This document shows positions 17,225-27,313 of a DNA stretch of 64,000 bases, in pieces. The notes under the pieces were generated by a model, which searched no databases, was not told where the DNA came from, and saw only the letters and a list, made by a program, of their open reading frames with translations. The translations under genes and the position numbers were made by a program. The first letter of the stretch is position 1. The number at the start of each line of letters is the position of its first letter. Source of the stretch: Paraburkholderia dioscoreae (GTDB lineage Bacteria > Pseudomonadota > Gammaproteobacteria > Burkholderiales > Burkholderiaceae); NCBI RefSeq assembly GCF_902459535.1, contig NZ_LR699553.1, positions 3,100,001 through 3,164,000 on the forward strand. Direction: 5' to 3'.

Positions 17225-17635
17225 ATGGAATTCGATACGAAAGTCGCGATCATCGTGCTGGACGATCTCGCTGTCTGGCAAAAACTCAATGTCACCGCGT
17301 TTCTCGCAACAGGGATCGCGGGCGCGGCGCCCGAGGCGATGGGCGAACCGTACGAGGACGCGGCGGGCCGCCGCCATGCGCGGCTGTTCGGCCAGCCGAT
17401 GATGGTCTATCAGGCGGACAACGCGGGTTTGCTGCGCGCGTTTCGCCAGGGCATTGAACGCGAATTGACGCGCGCCGTGTATGTGCGCGCGATGTTTTCG
17501 ACCGGCCACGATCAGGCGAACCGCGATGTGTTCCGCGCCGAGCCGGCCGACGCCCCCGACCTGGTCGGGCTTGCCGTGCGCGGGCCGAAAAAAGCCGTCG
17601 ACAAAGCCGTGAAAGGTCTCTCGCTGCACACCTGA
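17225..17635 (+). CDS. DUF2000 family protein
   Basis: A 136-residue soluble protein recognised as DUF2000 (MEFDTKVAIIVLDDLAVWQKLNV at the start, GQPMMVYQADNAGLLRAF in the middle). The family resembles peptidyl-tRNA hydrolase II-like folds, but its function is not established. GGAG lies about 10 bases before the ATG. It is convergent with the Lrp-type regulator, with only 23 bp between stops. Confidence 0.78.
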   Translation: MEFDTKVAIIVLDDLAVWQKLNVTAFLATGIAGAAPEAMGEPYEDAAGRRHARLFGQPMMVYQADNAGLLRAFRQGIERELTRAVYVRAMFSTGHDQANRDVFRAEPADAPDLVGLAVRGPKKAVDKAVKGLSLHT

Positions 17636-17658
17636 AGCGCAGCGATTGCTCATCGCGC

Positions 17659-18183
17659 TCAGAGGTCCGGGCTCGGGCCGCGCTCCAGATAGGTGGTCAG
17701 CGCGATATAGCTGCGCGTGCCGGTGAAGCCTTCGATCGCGTGAATGCGCGCGAGCAGTTGTTCGAGCGATTGCGTGTCGCGCGTGCGGACTTTGAGCAGC
17801 ATGGCGCTCTCGCCCGTTACGGTATGAATCTCCTCGACGTCCGATAGCTCCTGTAGCGCCAGCAGTTGCCGCGTTACCGCCCAGCTCGTCGTATCGACAT
17901 GCACGAACGCGAGTAACGGACGGTTCAGTTTCGCGGCGTCGAGCGCGGCCACGGTGGCCTTGATCACGCCTTCTTTCTTCAGCCGCCGCGCGCGCTCGTG
18001 GACAGCGGGCGCCGATAGAAACAGCAGCTTGCCGAGTTCCGCGTAAGTGCGGGTGGCGTCTTCGGCGAGCAGCGCGAGCAGCTTGCGGTCGGTGTCGTCG
18101 AGCGAGGCCGCGCCCGGTTGCGCGCCCGAAGCTCTCAGCGCCCTGCCGCTGCGGGTGGTGAGCGAACGTCGGCTCGTGCTCAT
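17659..18183 (-). CDS. Lrp/AsnC-family transcription regulator
   Basis: A 174-residue regulator. The first 28 residues are a basic extension, then the winged helix (LDDTDRKLLALLAEDATRTYAELGKLLFLSAPAVHERARRL) and the RAM/AsnC effector domain (VHTVTG-like segment and MLLKVRTRDTQSLEQLL). The ATG overlaps the stop of the acyl-CoA synthetase gene by 4 bp (ATGA, 18180-18183), so it is the last gene of the SDR-synthetase operon. Lrp proteins usually sense amino acids; here it may tie amino-acid status to acyl-CoA formation, which is inference. Confidence 0.88.
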   Translation of the reverse strand: MSTSRRSLTTRSGRALRASGAQPGAASLDDTDRKLLALLAEDATRTYAELGKLLFLSAPAVHERARRLKKEGVIKATVAALDAAKLNRPLLAFVHVDTTSWAVTRQLLALQELSDVEEIHTVTGESAMLLKVRTRDTQSLEQLLARIHAIEGFTGTRSYIALTTYLERGPSPDL

Positions 18184-19850
18184 CGGCGCTCGGGTTTTGA
18201 CGTGGGATTGTCCGCGTCCTGTTCCAGTCCCTCGCGCAAGGCTTTGCGGATCACCTTGCCGGTCGCAGTCAACGGCAGGCTGTCGACAAAGCGAATCTCG
18301 CGCGGATATTCGTGTGCGGCGAGACGCGTTTTGACATGCTGCTGGATCTCGCGCACCAGCGCCGCGTCGCCGACAAAACCGGGGTTCAGCACCACGAACG
18401 CCATCACGATCTCGGTGCGCTCGCGATCCGGCGCGCCGATCACGGCCGCCATCGAAACAGCCGGATGACGCAGCAGTGAGTCTTCGATCGAAGCCGGCCC
18501 GATGCGGTAGCCGGCGCTCGTGATCACATCGTCGCCACGGCCGACAAAACGGATGAAGCCGTCCGCGTCGCACGTGCCGAGGTCGCCGGTCACCAGAAAC
18601 TTGCCGCGGAATTTCTCGCGCGTCGCCGCTTCGTTGCCCCAGTAACCGAGAAACATGACCGGATCGGGCGCGGCCACCGCGATATCGCCGATTGCACCCG
18701 GCGGAAGTTCGTTGCCGTCCATATCGACAATCGCAACACGATGCCCCGGCACCGCGCGACCAATCGCCCCGAAGCGCGGCTCGAAGAGCGCCGCGCACGA
18801 CGACACCACGACGTTGCACTCCGTCTGCCCGTAGAACTCGTTGATCGTGACGCCCAGCGCTTTGCGGCCCCAACCGATCAATTCCTCACCGAGCGATTCG
18901 CCGCCGCTCGCCACCGAACGCAACGCGAGACTCCAACGTTCGGGACGTTCGACGCCGCGCATCATCTTCAATGCGGTGGGCGGCAGAAACGTATGCGAGA
19001 CCGCGTGACGCGCCATCAGATCGAACGCGGCCTCGCCGTCGAATTTCGCAAAGCGGCGTGCGAGTACCGGCACGCCGTGATGCCAGGACGGCAAGAGCAC
19101 GTCGAACAGGCCGCCGATCCACGCCCAGTCGGCGGGCGTCCAGATCAGCGTGGCATGCGCGGGAAAGCCCTGCTGCGACATCTCGACGCCCGGCAGGTGA
19201 CCAGGCAACACGCGGTGCCCATGCAGCGCGCCCTTCGGTTTGCCGGTCGTGCCCGATGTATAGATGATCACCGCGGGATCGTCGGCACCGGTATCGGCGG
19301 GCATGAAACCGGCGGGCGCGCTCCTCAGCGCGTGCCAGAACGAACGCACCGGTGCGTGCGGATCGCCGTTGTCCTGATCGATATCCACGCTGAAAACATT
19401 GCGCAGCGACGGCAACGCCGCGCGGATTTCGCCGACCTTCTGCACGCCGCCGTGATCGGTAATCAACGCCACCGCGCCGCTATCGCCGAGCCGATGTTCG
19501 ATCGCATCGACGCCGAACAGCGCGAAAAGCGGCACGGCCACCATGCCGGCCTTGTAGGCGGCGAGATGCGCGATAGCCGTTTCGACGGATTGCGACAGGA
19601 AGATGCCGATCCGGTCGCCGCGTTGCGCACCCGCTGCGAGCAGCGCGTTGGCGAAGCGGTCGGACAGCGCTTTCAACTCGTCGAACGTATAGCGGGTAGC
19701 GTTGCTCTCGGGATCTTCGTAGATCAGCGCGAGACGGCCCGAACCGTCGGCCCATTTATCGCACACGTCCACACCGATGTTGTAGCGCGCCGGGATCTGC
19801 CACGCGAAGTTTGCCGTCAGCGATTCGTAGGTCTGGCCGTCGAGGTTCAT
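18180..19850 (-). CDS. Acyl-CoA synthetase (AMP-forming, medium-chain type)
   Basis: A 556-residue ANL-superfamily ligase. Motifs in order: the phosphate-binding loop YTSGTTGKPKGAL near residue 200, FYGQTECN near 335, TGDLGTCDADGF near 425, GRGDDVITSAGYRIGP near 440 and the C-terminal catalytic lysine in TATGKVIRKAL near 535. These define AMP-forming activation of a carboxylic acid to its CoA thioester; the sequence type is that of medium-chain or acetyl-CoA synthetase-like enzymes. It overlaps the SDR gene by ATGA (19847-19850) and the Lrp gene likewise, so all three are translationally coupled. Confidence 0.9.
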   Translation of the reverse strand: MNLDGQTYESLTANFAWQIPARYNIGVDVCDKWADGSGRLALIYEDPESNATRYTFDELKALSDRFANALLAAGAQRGDRIGIFLSQSVETAIAHLAAYKAGMVAVPLFALFGVDAIEHRLGDSGAVALITDHGGVQKVGEIRAALPSLRNVFSVDIDQDNGDPHAPVRSFWHALRSAPAGFMPADTGADDPAVIIYTSGTTGKPKGALHGHRVLPGHLPGVEMSQQGFPAHATLIWTPADWAWIGGLFDVLLPSWHHGVPVLARRFAKFDGEAAFDLMARHAVSHTFLPPTALKMMRGVERPERWSLALRSVASGGESLGEELIGWGRKALGVTINEFYGQTECNVVVSSCAALFEPRFGAIGRAVPGHRVAIVDMDGNELPPGAIGDIAVAAPDPVMFLGYWGNEAATREKFRGKFLVTGDLGTCDADGFIRFVGRGDDVITSAGYRIGPASIEDSLLRHPAVSMAAVIGAPDRERTEIVMAFVVLNPGFVGDAALVREIQQHVKTRLAAHEYPREIRFVDSLPLTATGKVIRKALREGLEQDADNPTSKPERR

Positions 19851-20767
19851 CGTGTCTGCTCCTGCAAGCCCGTCGGCGGTTGATAGCGCGGGAAGCCGTT
19901 ATATTCGATCGTACGCTCCGCCGGCGGAAGCGGCCACGAGTGGCGCGCGTTCGGCACGCCGCCGTCGACGCGGATCACCGTGCCGTTGATGAACGCCGAC
20001 GCCTCCGACAACAGAAACACCGCCGCGCCGGCAAGTTCGGATTCGGTGCCGAAGCGCTGCAGCGGAACCTTATGCCTGAGCGTGCGCAGCAGCGCCTGGT
20101 AGTCTTCGTTGTAGCTGTCCATGCCCGCGGACGCTATCCAGCCCGGCGCGACCGCATTGACTCTCACACCGGCGTGGCCCCATTCGCATGCGGCGGTTTC
20201 CGTGAGGTTCCATACGCCCGCGCGCGCCGCGCCCGAGTGCCCCATGCCGGGCATGCCGCCCCAGATATCCGCCAGCATGTTCACGATCGTTCCGCCGTGA
20301 TGTTCCATCCATTGCGTATAGCACTCGCGGGACATCAGAAACGTACCGTGCAGATTGTTGCGCACCACCGCGTCCCAACCGTTCAGCGAAATTTTTTCGA
20401 GCTTTGCGGGGAACTGGCCGCCCGCGCAGTTGAAGAGGCCGTCTATGCGGCCGAGTTCCGCGACGATCGAAGCGATCGTTTCGCGGACCTGTTGCTCGTT
20501 GCGGATGTCGCAGGAATATGTTTTGTGTCCGGCGGACGCGCGTTGATGATCCTCGTCCAGTTCGGCTTGCACCGCTTTCAGCTTGTCCGCGCTTCGGCCG
20601 ACCAGCGCGAGAGTTGCGCCTAAGGATGCGAGTTCGTGCGCGGTGCATCGGCCTAACCCGCTACCCGCACCGGTGACGATGATGACTTTGCCGGCGAAGA
20701 GACCTTCGCGGAAAACCGAACGATAGCCGTTTGACGGCGGCGAGGTGCTCGACGAAGCTGCGGGCAT
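19847..20767 (-). CDS. SDR oxidoreductase resembling trans-2-enoyl-CoA reductase
   Basis: A 306-residue short-chain dehydrogenase. The cofactor motif is TGAGSGLGRCTA near residues 33-44 and the NCAGG motif near 118. The usual YxxxK active site is replaced by HSGAARAGVWNLT, the arrangement seen in peroxisomal trans-2-enoyl-CoA reductase (PECR) and dienoyl-CoA reductase relatives, so an acyl-CoA substrate is likely. The ATG at 20767 has GGAGA before it; an upstream extension to 20842 runs through the operator and is rejected. It leads the SDR-acyl-CoA synthetase-Lrp operon and is divergent from a TetR gene. Confidence 0.87.
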   Translation of the reverse strand: MPAASSSTSPPSNGYRSVFREGLFAGKVIIVTGAGSGLGRCTAHELASLGATLALVGRSADKLKAVQAELDEDHQRASAGHKTYSCDIRNEQQVRETIASIVAELGRIDGLFNCAGGQFPAKLEKISLNGWDAVVRNNLHGTFLMSRECYTQWMEHHGGTIVNMLADIWGGMPGMGHSGAARAGVWNLTETAACEWGHAGVRVNAVAPGWIASAGMDSYNEDYQALLRTLRHKVPLQRFGTESELAGAAVFLLSEASAFINGTVIRVDGGVPNARHSWPLPPAERTIEYNGFPRYQPPTGLQEQTR

Positions 20768-20805
20768 TCGGGTGTCTCCTTCATGTACTGCGCTTTCGAT
20801 GTTTA

Positions 20806-20820
20806 TTGAGTTTAGCTCAG
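20806..20820. promoter_or_regulatory. TetR-type operator, SDR-proximal copy
   Basis: TTGAG-N5-CTCAG, 39 bp before the SDR start. Its reverse complement differs from the second site at 20892-20906 at only two positions. Probably bound by the divergently encoded TetR regulator. Confidence 0.6.
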
Positions 20821-20891
20821 GTTTTATTCTCGTGTTGTGCATAACCGCAATTTTATTTCATATTATTTATGCTTTACCACTTCTCCGTTAT

Positions 20892-20906
20892 TTGAGCTAG
20901 ACTCAA
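20892..20906. promoter_or_regulatory. TetR-type operator, regulator-proximal copy
   Basis: TTGAG-N5-CTCAA, a perfect 5-bp inverted repeat, 36 bp before the TetR start codon. It mirrors the site at 20806-20820 and would allow autoregulation. Confidence 0.6.
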
Positions 20907-20941
20907 CTTATGCCGACTCAATTTCGCGTGTATCCCAATCG

Positions 20942-21646
20942 ATGACCGTGTCCGCCATTTCCCGCCGCGTGCCTGTGCAGGCGCGCTCCGAACAACGACT
21001 CAAGGCGATTCTGGAGGCGGCCCGGCTCGTGTTTTCCGAAGTCGGCTACGCGTCGGCCACCATGACGGAGATCGCCGGGCGCGTCGGCGTGTCCGAGGCG
21101 ACGATCTTCACGTACTTCGCCAGCAAGCGCGATCTCTGCGTTCGCGTGCTCGGCAACTGGTACGACGAGATCATCACCCAGGTCGAAAACGAATTGCCGT
21201 TGATCGCGGGCACCCGCAACAAGTTCGCCTACCTCGTGCGCACGCACCTCTACCGGTTGACCGTCGACGGCACGGGTCTGTGCGCGCTCATTCTTTCCGA
21301 AGGACGCGAGAAGGACGACAAGTTCGGCGATGTGATCGTCGAACTTCAGCGCCGCTATACGGCACCGATGATGAGCGTGCTCGCCGAAGGCGTGGCGAGC
21401 GGCGACGTTCGCGCCGACATGCCGCTCGGTCTGTTGCGCTCCGCCGTGTATGGGCCGATGGAACACGTGCTGTGGGACGCGGTGCGCAAACAGAAAGCGG
21501 TGGATATCGAAGCGACCGCCGCTTCGCTGAGCGATCTGCTGTGGCAAGGGCTCGTGCCGCCCGATGCACAGGAGGCCGCATTGCGGCAACTGCGCAGCGA
21601 TGTCGTCGGCGCGGTGAAGCGGTTCGAGGCGGCGGGATCGAAGTGA
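20942..21646 (+). CDS. TetR-family transcription regulator
   Basis: A 234-residue regulator with an N-terminal TetR helix-turn-helix (about residues 16-62: ILEAARLVFSEVGYASATMTEIAGRVGVSEATIFTYF) and an all-helical ligand domain. It is divergent from the SDR-acyl-CoA synthetase-Lrp operon, and two matching operator-like palindromes sit in the 174-bp gap, so it probably represses that operon and itself. An acyl-CoA or fatty acid effector is inference from the target genes. The ATG at 20942 has only a weak ribosome site; it overlaps the stop of an 11-codon frame at 20910-20945. Confidence 0.9.
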   Translation: MTVSAISRRVPVQARSEQRLKAILEAARLVFSEVGYASATMTEIAGRVGVSEATIFTYFASKRDLCVRVLGNWYDEIITQVENELPLIAGTRNKFAYLVRTHLYRLTVDGTGLCALILSEGREKDDKFGDVIVELQRRYTAPMMSVLAEGVASGDVRADMPLGLLRSAVYGPMEHVLWDAVRKQKAVDIEATAASLSDLLWQGLVPPDAQEAALRQLRSDVVGAVKRFEAAGSK

Positions 21647-21706
21647 AGAAGGTGCGGGTGTCATGGGCCTCAGGCACTGTTCAGCAAAGTTCTTTCCCGC
21701 AGCCGA

Positions 21707-22615
21707 TCACGCCGGCACGCCTCTGCCCGTGCCGTGCGCCTGCTGCAAAATGAAATCGATGAAGGTCGCCGCCGCGCGCGTGTGATGCCGGTTCGGCATA
21801 TACAGCATGTACATATGCGTGCCGAAGATGCTCAAGCGCCATTCGTCGAGCGCGGTCACCGCATCGCCACGGCGCAGGTCGTCCTGCACCACGTAGTCCG
21901 GCACGAGACCCACGCCCAGCCCGGCGAGCACCGCCTGGCGCAAAAAAAGAAAGTTCTCGGAGATGAGCGTCGGCTCCAGCAGCACTTCGTGCCGTTCGTC
22001 ACGCAAGTAAGCGGCCACGCGCAACTGCCTGCCGACCACGGCCGAGGTAATCAGCGGCGCCGTGCGCAGATCGTCGAGTTGCCGCGGCATGCCGTGGGTT
22101 TGCGCGAAAGCCGGCGACGCACACGCCACGTACCTGACCGGCCCCATGTCGCGCGCAACCAGGTTTTGCGGCGGCTCGGACATCACGCGCACGGCGATAT
22201 CGACTTCGTCGCGCATCAGGTCTTCAACGCGGTTCTCGAACATCACGTCCAGCACGATGCCGGGATAAAGCCGCTTGAACGCGATCAGCCAGTCCGACAT
22301 GACGAGTTGCCCATACCCGCTCGGCACGCTCAGCCGCACGCGGCCCTGCAGGCTTTGCCCGAGCGTGGTAACGGACTCGCGCGCGGCGAGCAGCGCATTC
22401 TGGATCGTGCGGCCATGCTCGTATAGCTGCAGGCCGATCTCGGTCGGCTCGACCCGGCGCGTGGTGCGCCTCACCAGTTGCAGGCCGATAGAGCGCTCCA
22501 ACTGGTTCAGGTGATAGCTTACGTTCGCGCGGCTCATTTTCAGCCGGCGCGCGGCTTCGCTGAGATTGCCCGCGTCCAGAATCTCCACCAGCAAGGTCAG
22601 GGAATTGACGTCCAC
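21707..22615 (-). CDS. LysR-family transcription regulator
   Basis: A 302-residue LysR protein: winged helix at residues 1-60 (AGNLSEAARRLKMSRANVSYHLNQLERSIG) and a periplasmic-binding-like effector domain. The GTG at 22615 (AAAGG upstream) was chosen because it gives the canonical short LysR N-terminus; a TTG at 22654 would add 13 residues and lies inside a half-site array. It is divergent from the FadJ-like gene and likely controls that operon. The effector is unknown, perhaps a CoA thioester or dicarboxylate. Confidence 0.87.
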   Translation of the reverse strand: MDVNSLTLLVEILDAGNLSEAARRLKMSRANVSYHLNQLERSIGLQLVRRTTRRVEPTEIGLQLYEHGRTIQNALLAARESVTTLGQSLQGRVRLSVPSGYGQLVMSDWLIAFKRLYPGIVLDVMFENRVEDLMRDEVDIAVRVMSEPPQNLVARDMGPVRYVACASPAFAQTHGMPRQLDDLRTAPLITSAVVGRQLRVAAYLRDERHEVLLEPTLISENFLFLRQAVLAGLGVGLVPDYVVQDDLRRGDAVTALDEWRLSIFGTHMYMLYMPNRHHTRAAATFIDFILQQAHGTGRGVPA

Positions 22616-22626
22616 AGCGGCGCCTT

Positions 22627-22685
22627 TGTCAAAATAACCTTGACAGTCTGTCAACCTTCCATGTGATTGTCAATAAACCTTGACC
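22627..22685. promoter_or_regulatory. Cluster of TGTCAA/TTGAC half-sites between LysR and beta-oxidation operon
   Basis: Five half-sites are visible: TGTCAA at 22627-22632, TTGACA at 22640-22645, TGTCAA at 22649-22654, TGTCAA at 22668-22673 and TTGACC at 22680-22685. The pair 22640-22654 is a perfect 6-3-6 inverted repeat containing the LysR T-N11-A signature. Likely LysR binding region. Confidence 0.55.
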
Positions 22686-22760
22686 GCCTCACAATCGGAG
22701 AATTCGCCAGACCCGGCATGCCTTTCCGCCTGCAACCGATAACAGTCAGGAGACGACACC

Positions 22761-24881
22761 ATGACCCTCAACCCTTCAGCCGACGTTGTGACGCGCGAAT
22801 TGCGCGGCAAGGTGCTGCTCGTGACGATCGACCACGCGCCGGTCAATGCCCTCTCCGCCGACGTGCGGCGCGGTCTGCTCGCCGCCGTCGAAGCCGCGGA
22901 TGCCGATAACGCGGTGGAAGCCGTGCTGATCGTCGGCGCGGGGCGCAATTTCATCGCCGGCGCGGACATTCGCGAGTTCGGCAAGCCGCCGGTGCCGCCC
23001 GCGCTCCCGGACGTATGCAACCGCATCGAAGCGTGCACGAAACCGGTGGTCGCCGCGATTCATGGCGCGGCGCTCGGCGGCGGCCTGGAAGTGGCACTCG
23101 CGGCGCACTACCGGATTGCCGTGGAAGGCGCGAAACTCGGCCTGCCCGAAGTGCAACTCGGCCTGTTGCCTGGCGCGGGCGGCACGCAGCGCACGCCGCG
23201 CCTGATCGGCGCGCAGGCCGCGCTCGACCTGATCCTGAGCGGCCGCCATGCGAGCTCGAAGGAAGCGCTGGCGCTCGGTCTGATCGACCGCCTGGGCAGC
23301 AGCGACGACATCCTCGCCGAAGGACTCGCGTATGTACACGAGTTGCTGGCCGCCCACGCGCCGGTGCGCCGCACCCGCGAGGCCGCAGCGCTCGGCGACC
23401 GCGCCGCGAGCCTCGCCGCCGTAACCGCAGCGCGCGCGGAAACCGCGAAGAAATCGCGTGGCCTGTTCTCGCCGCTGAAAATTATCGACGCCGTCGAGGC
23501 CGCCATCGAACAGCCTTTCGACGAAGGTCTGCGGCTCGAACGCAAGCTGTTCCTCGAATGCCTCGACAGCCCGCAGCGCGCCGGCCTGATCCATGCGTTC
23601 TTTGCCGAGCGCGAAGTGCTCAAGGCGCCCGAAACACGCGACGCCAAACCGCGCGCGCTGAACGCGATCGGCGTGGTGGGCGGCGGCACGATGGGCGCGG
23701 GCATCGCGGTCGCGGCGCTCGACGCGGGCCTGCCGGTGACGATGATCGAACGCGATGACGCCTCGCTTGCGCGCGGCCTCGCACACATCGAGAAAGTCTA
23801 CGATGGCCTGATCGCCAAGGGCCGCATGAGTGCGGACAAGAAAGCGGCCGTCATGGCGCGCTGGAACGGCAGCACCTCTTACGATGCGCTCGCCGATGCC
23901 GATCTCGTGATCGAAGCCGTGTTCGAAGACCTCGCCGTCAAACAGGCCGTATTCGCCGAACTCGATCGCGTCTGCAAAGCAGGCGCCGTGCTCGCAACCA
24001 ACACGTCATATCTCGACATCGACGCGATCGCGGCGAGCATTTCGCGCCCCGCCGACGTGATCGGCCTGCACTTCTTCTCGCCCGCCAACATCATGAAGCT
24101 GCTGGAAGTGGTCGTGCCGAAACAGGTCAGCGCGGACGTAGTCGCCACCGCGTTCGAGTTCGCGAAAAATTTGCGTAAAACGCCGGTGCGCGCGGGCGTG
24201 TGCGATGGCTTCATCGGCAACCGGGTGCTGGCCGTGTACCGCGCCGCCGCGGATGCCATGATGGAAGACGGCGCCTCGCCCTATCAGATCGATGCGGCCG
24301 TGCGCGCGTTCGGCTTTCCGATGGGACCGTTCCAGGTGGTGGATCTGGCGGGCGGCGACATCGGCTGGGCGGCACGCAAGCGGCGCGCCGCCACCCGCAA
24401 TCCCGCAGCACGTTACGTGCAGATCGCCGATCGCCTGTGCGAGCGCGGCTGGTTCGGCCAGAAAACCGGACGCGGCTTTTATCTGTACCCCGAAGGATCG
24501 CGCAGCGGCACACCCGACCCCGAAGTGGAAGCGATCATCGACGCCGAGCGCGCACGCGCCGGCATCACGCCGCGTAGTTTCACCGACGACGAGATCATCC
24601 GCCGCTATATGGCCGCGATGATCAACGAAGGCGCCAACGTCGTGCACGAGCGTATCGCGCTGCGTCCGCTGGATGTCGACGTGACGTTCCTGTACGGCTA
24701 TGGCTTTCCGCGCTATCGCGGCGGTCCGATGAAATACGCGGACATGGTCGGCCTGCCGAAGATTCTTGCCGACATCCGCGAGTTCGCCAAAGAGGATCCG
24801 CTCTTCTGGAAGGCCTCGCCGCTGCTCGTGGAACTGGTGGAACGCGGCGCCGATTTCGCGAGCCTGAACCAGACGGTCTGA
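22761..24881 (+). CDS. Bifunctional enoyl-CoA hydratase / 3-hydroxyacyl-CoA dehydrogenase (FadJ/PimF-like)
   Basis: A 706-residue fusion enzyme. Residues 1-190 form a crotonase domain (AGADIREFG oxyanion segment, catalytic Glu region LPEVQLGLLPGAGGTQR). Residues about 295-480 form the NAD-binding domain (IGVVGGGTMGAGIAVAA) with the catalytic His in GLHFFSPANIMKLLEVV. Two C-terminal dehydrogenase domains follow (FIGNRVL; YGYGFPRYRGGPM). It performs hydration and oxidation in beta-oxidation. Together with the two downstream acyl-CoA dehydrogenases the set resembles the pimeloyl-CoA degradation operon (pimF, pimC, pimD) of Rhodopseudomonas; no thiolase gene is adjacent. The ATG has AGGAGA upstream. 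Confidence 0.93.
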   Translation: MTLNPSADVVTRELRGKVLLVTIDHAPVNALSADVRRGLLAAVEAADADNAVEAVLIVGAGRNFIAGADIREFGKPPVPPALPDVCNRIEACTKPVVAAIHGAALGGGLEVALAAHYRIAVEGAKLGLPEVQLGLLPGAGGTQRTPRLIGAQAALDLILSGRHASSKEALALGLIDRLGSSDDILAEGLAYVHELLAAHAPVRRTREAAALGDRAASLAAVTAARAETAKKSRGLFSPLKIIDAVEAAIEQPFDEGLRLERKLFLECLDSPQRAGLIHAFFAEREVLKAPETRDAKPRALNAIGVVGGGTMGAGIAVAALDAGLPVTMIERDDASLARGLAHIEKVYDGLIAKGRMSADKKAAVMARWNGSTSYDALADADLVIEAVFEDLAVKQAVFAELDRVCKAGAVLATNTSYLDIDAIAASISRPADVIGLHFFSPANIMKLLEVVVPKQVSADVVATAFEFAKNLRKTPVRAGVCDGFIGNRVLAVYRAAADAMMEDGASPYQIDAAVRAFGFPMGPFQVVDLAGGDIGWAARKRRAATRNPAARYVQIADRLCERGWFGQKTGRGFYLYPEGSRSGTPDPEVEAIIDAERARAGITPRSFTDDEIIRRYMAAMINEGANVVHERIALRPLDVDVTFLYGYGFPRYRGGPMKYADMVGLPKILADIREFAKEDPLFWKASPLLVELVERGADFASLNQTV

Positions 24882-24960
24882 AACGGGGCATCATCGATAG
24901 GCATTACGAGCGGCGTGCCTTGCGTGCGCGGCTCGGCCCACTCTATCCGGAAAAACCGTC

Positions 24961-26170
<1,210 letters not shown>

Positions 26171-26182
26171 GAGGCGCACGTC

Positions 26183-27313
26183 ATGAATTTCCAGCACACC
26201 GAAGACCGCCGCATGCTGGCGGATACGCTCAATCGTTTTGTCAGCGAGCAATACGGCTTCGAGACGCGCGAGCGGATCGCGTGTTCGGCAGAAGGCTATA
26301 GCAGCGAACTGTGGAACCGTTTTGCCGAACTCGGCATTATCGGCGCACTGTTCGACGAAGCTGACGGCGGTTTTGGCGGCGGCGGCTTCGATATCGCCGT
26401 GGTGTTCGAGAGCCTCGGACGCGGCCTCGTGGTCGAGCCATTTCTGGATACGCTGATTGTCGGCCGCGCTCTTGCGCAGAGCGGCAACGCGGCGCAGAAA
26501 GCCGCGCTCGGTGAATTGATCGACGGCTCGCGGATCGTTGCTCTCGCGCACGGCGAACCCGACGGCCACTACGAACTGGCCCGCGTGACGACGCGCGCGC
26601 AGCGCAGCGGCGACGCGTGGCGGCTGAACGGCGCGAAGGCCGTGGTTCAGCACGGTGAGCACGCTTCGCTCTTTCTGGTCTCGGCGCGCACGCACGGCGA
26701 TAACGATGAAGAAGCAGGCGTGACGCTCTTTCTCGTGCCGCGCGATGCGGCAGGCGTGAGCGTGCGCGGTTACCGCAAGATCGACGGCGGGCGCGCGGCC
26801 GAATTAACGTTCGACAACGTCGCGCTCGGCGACGATGCACTGCTCGGCTCAGCAGGCGCGGGCTTCGCGCCACTGGAATACGCCGTTGGCTGCGGCGTAC
26901 TGGCCTTGTGTTCCGAAGCCGTCGGCGCGATGGATGTCGCGAAAGACCATACGCTGGAGTATCTGCGCACGCGCAAACAATTTGGCGTGCCGATCGGCAG
27001 CTTTCAGGCGTTGCAGCATCGCATGGCCGACCTGATGCTCGAAATCGAGCAGGCTCGCTCGGCGGTGATCAACGCAGCCGCGGCGCTTGGCGCCGAACGC
27101 AGGCTGCGGGAGCGTGCGGTGTCGGCGGCCAAATACAGTATCGGCAGGATCGGCGCGCGGGTCGCGGAGGAGTGCATCCAGTTGCACGGAGGAATCGGCA
27201 TGACGTGGGAACTGCCGCTCGCTCACTACGCAAAGCGCCTCGTGATGATCGATCATCAACTCGGCGATGAGGACCACCATCTCGAACGGTTTATCGCGCT
27301 GGGGCGCGAATAA
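26183..27313 (+). CDS. Acyl-CoA dehydrogenase, small subunit (PimD-like)
   Basis: A 376-residue acyl-CoA dehydrogenase: helical N-domain (residues 1-110), beta-barrel FAD domain (LARVTTRAQRSGDAWRLNGAKAVV) and C-terminal helical domain (YLRTRKQFGVPIGSFQALQHRMADL, then EECIQLHGGIGMTWE). The 12-bp gap to the preceding dehydrogenase gene and the divergent pairing suggest a heteromeric enzyme such as pimeloyl-CoA dehydrogenase. Electrons would go through ETF to ETF-ubiquinone oxidoreductase (43900-45573). If the first subunit is really inactive, this one alone may not function. Confidence 0.88.
   Translation: MNFQHTEDRRMLADTLNRFVSEQYGFETRERIACSAEGYSSELWNRFAELGIIGALFDEADGGFGGGGFDIAVVFESLGRGLVVEPFLDTLIVGRALAQSGNAAQKAALGELIDGSRIVALAHGEPDGHYELARVTTRAQRSGDAWRLNGAKAVVQHGEHASLFLVSARTHGDNDEEAGVTLFLVPRDAAGVSVRGYRKIDGGRAAELTFDNVALGDDALLGSAGAGFAPLEYAVGCGVLALCSEAVGAMDVAKDHTLEYLRTRKQFGVPIGSFQALQHRMADLMLEIEQARSAVINAAAALGAERRLRERAVSAAKYSIGRIGARVAEECIQLHGGIGMTWELPLAHYAKRLVMIDHQLGDEDHHLERFIALGRE

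Noticed and set aside
20910..20945. An 11-codon leader frame overlapping the TetR start
   Set aside because: It overlaps the TetR ATG neatly but has no ribosome site and no conserved amino-acid pattern; better explained by chance.
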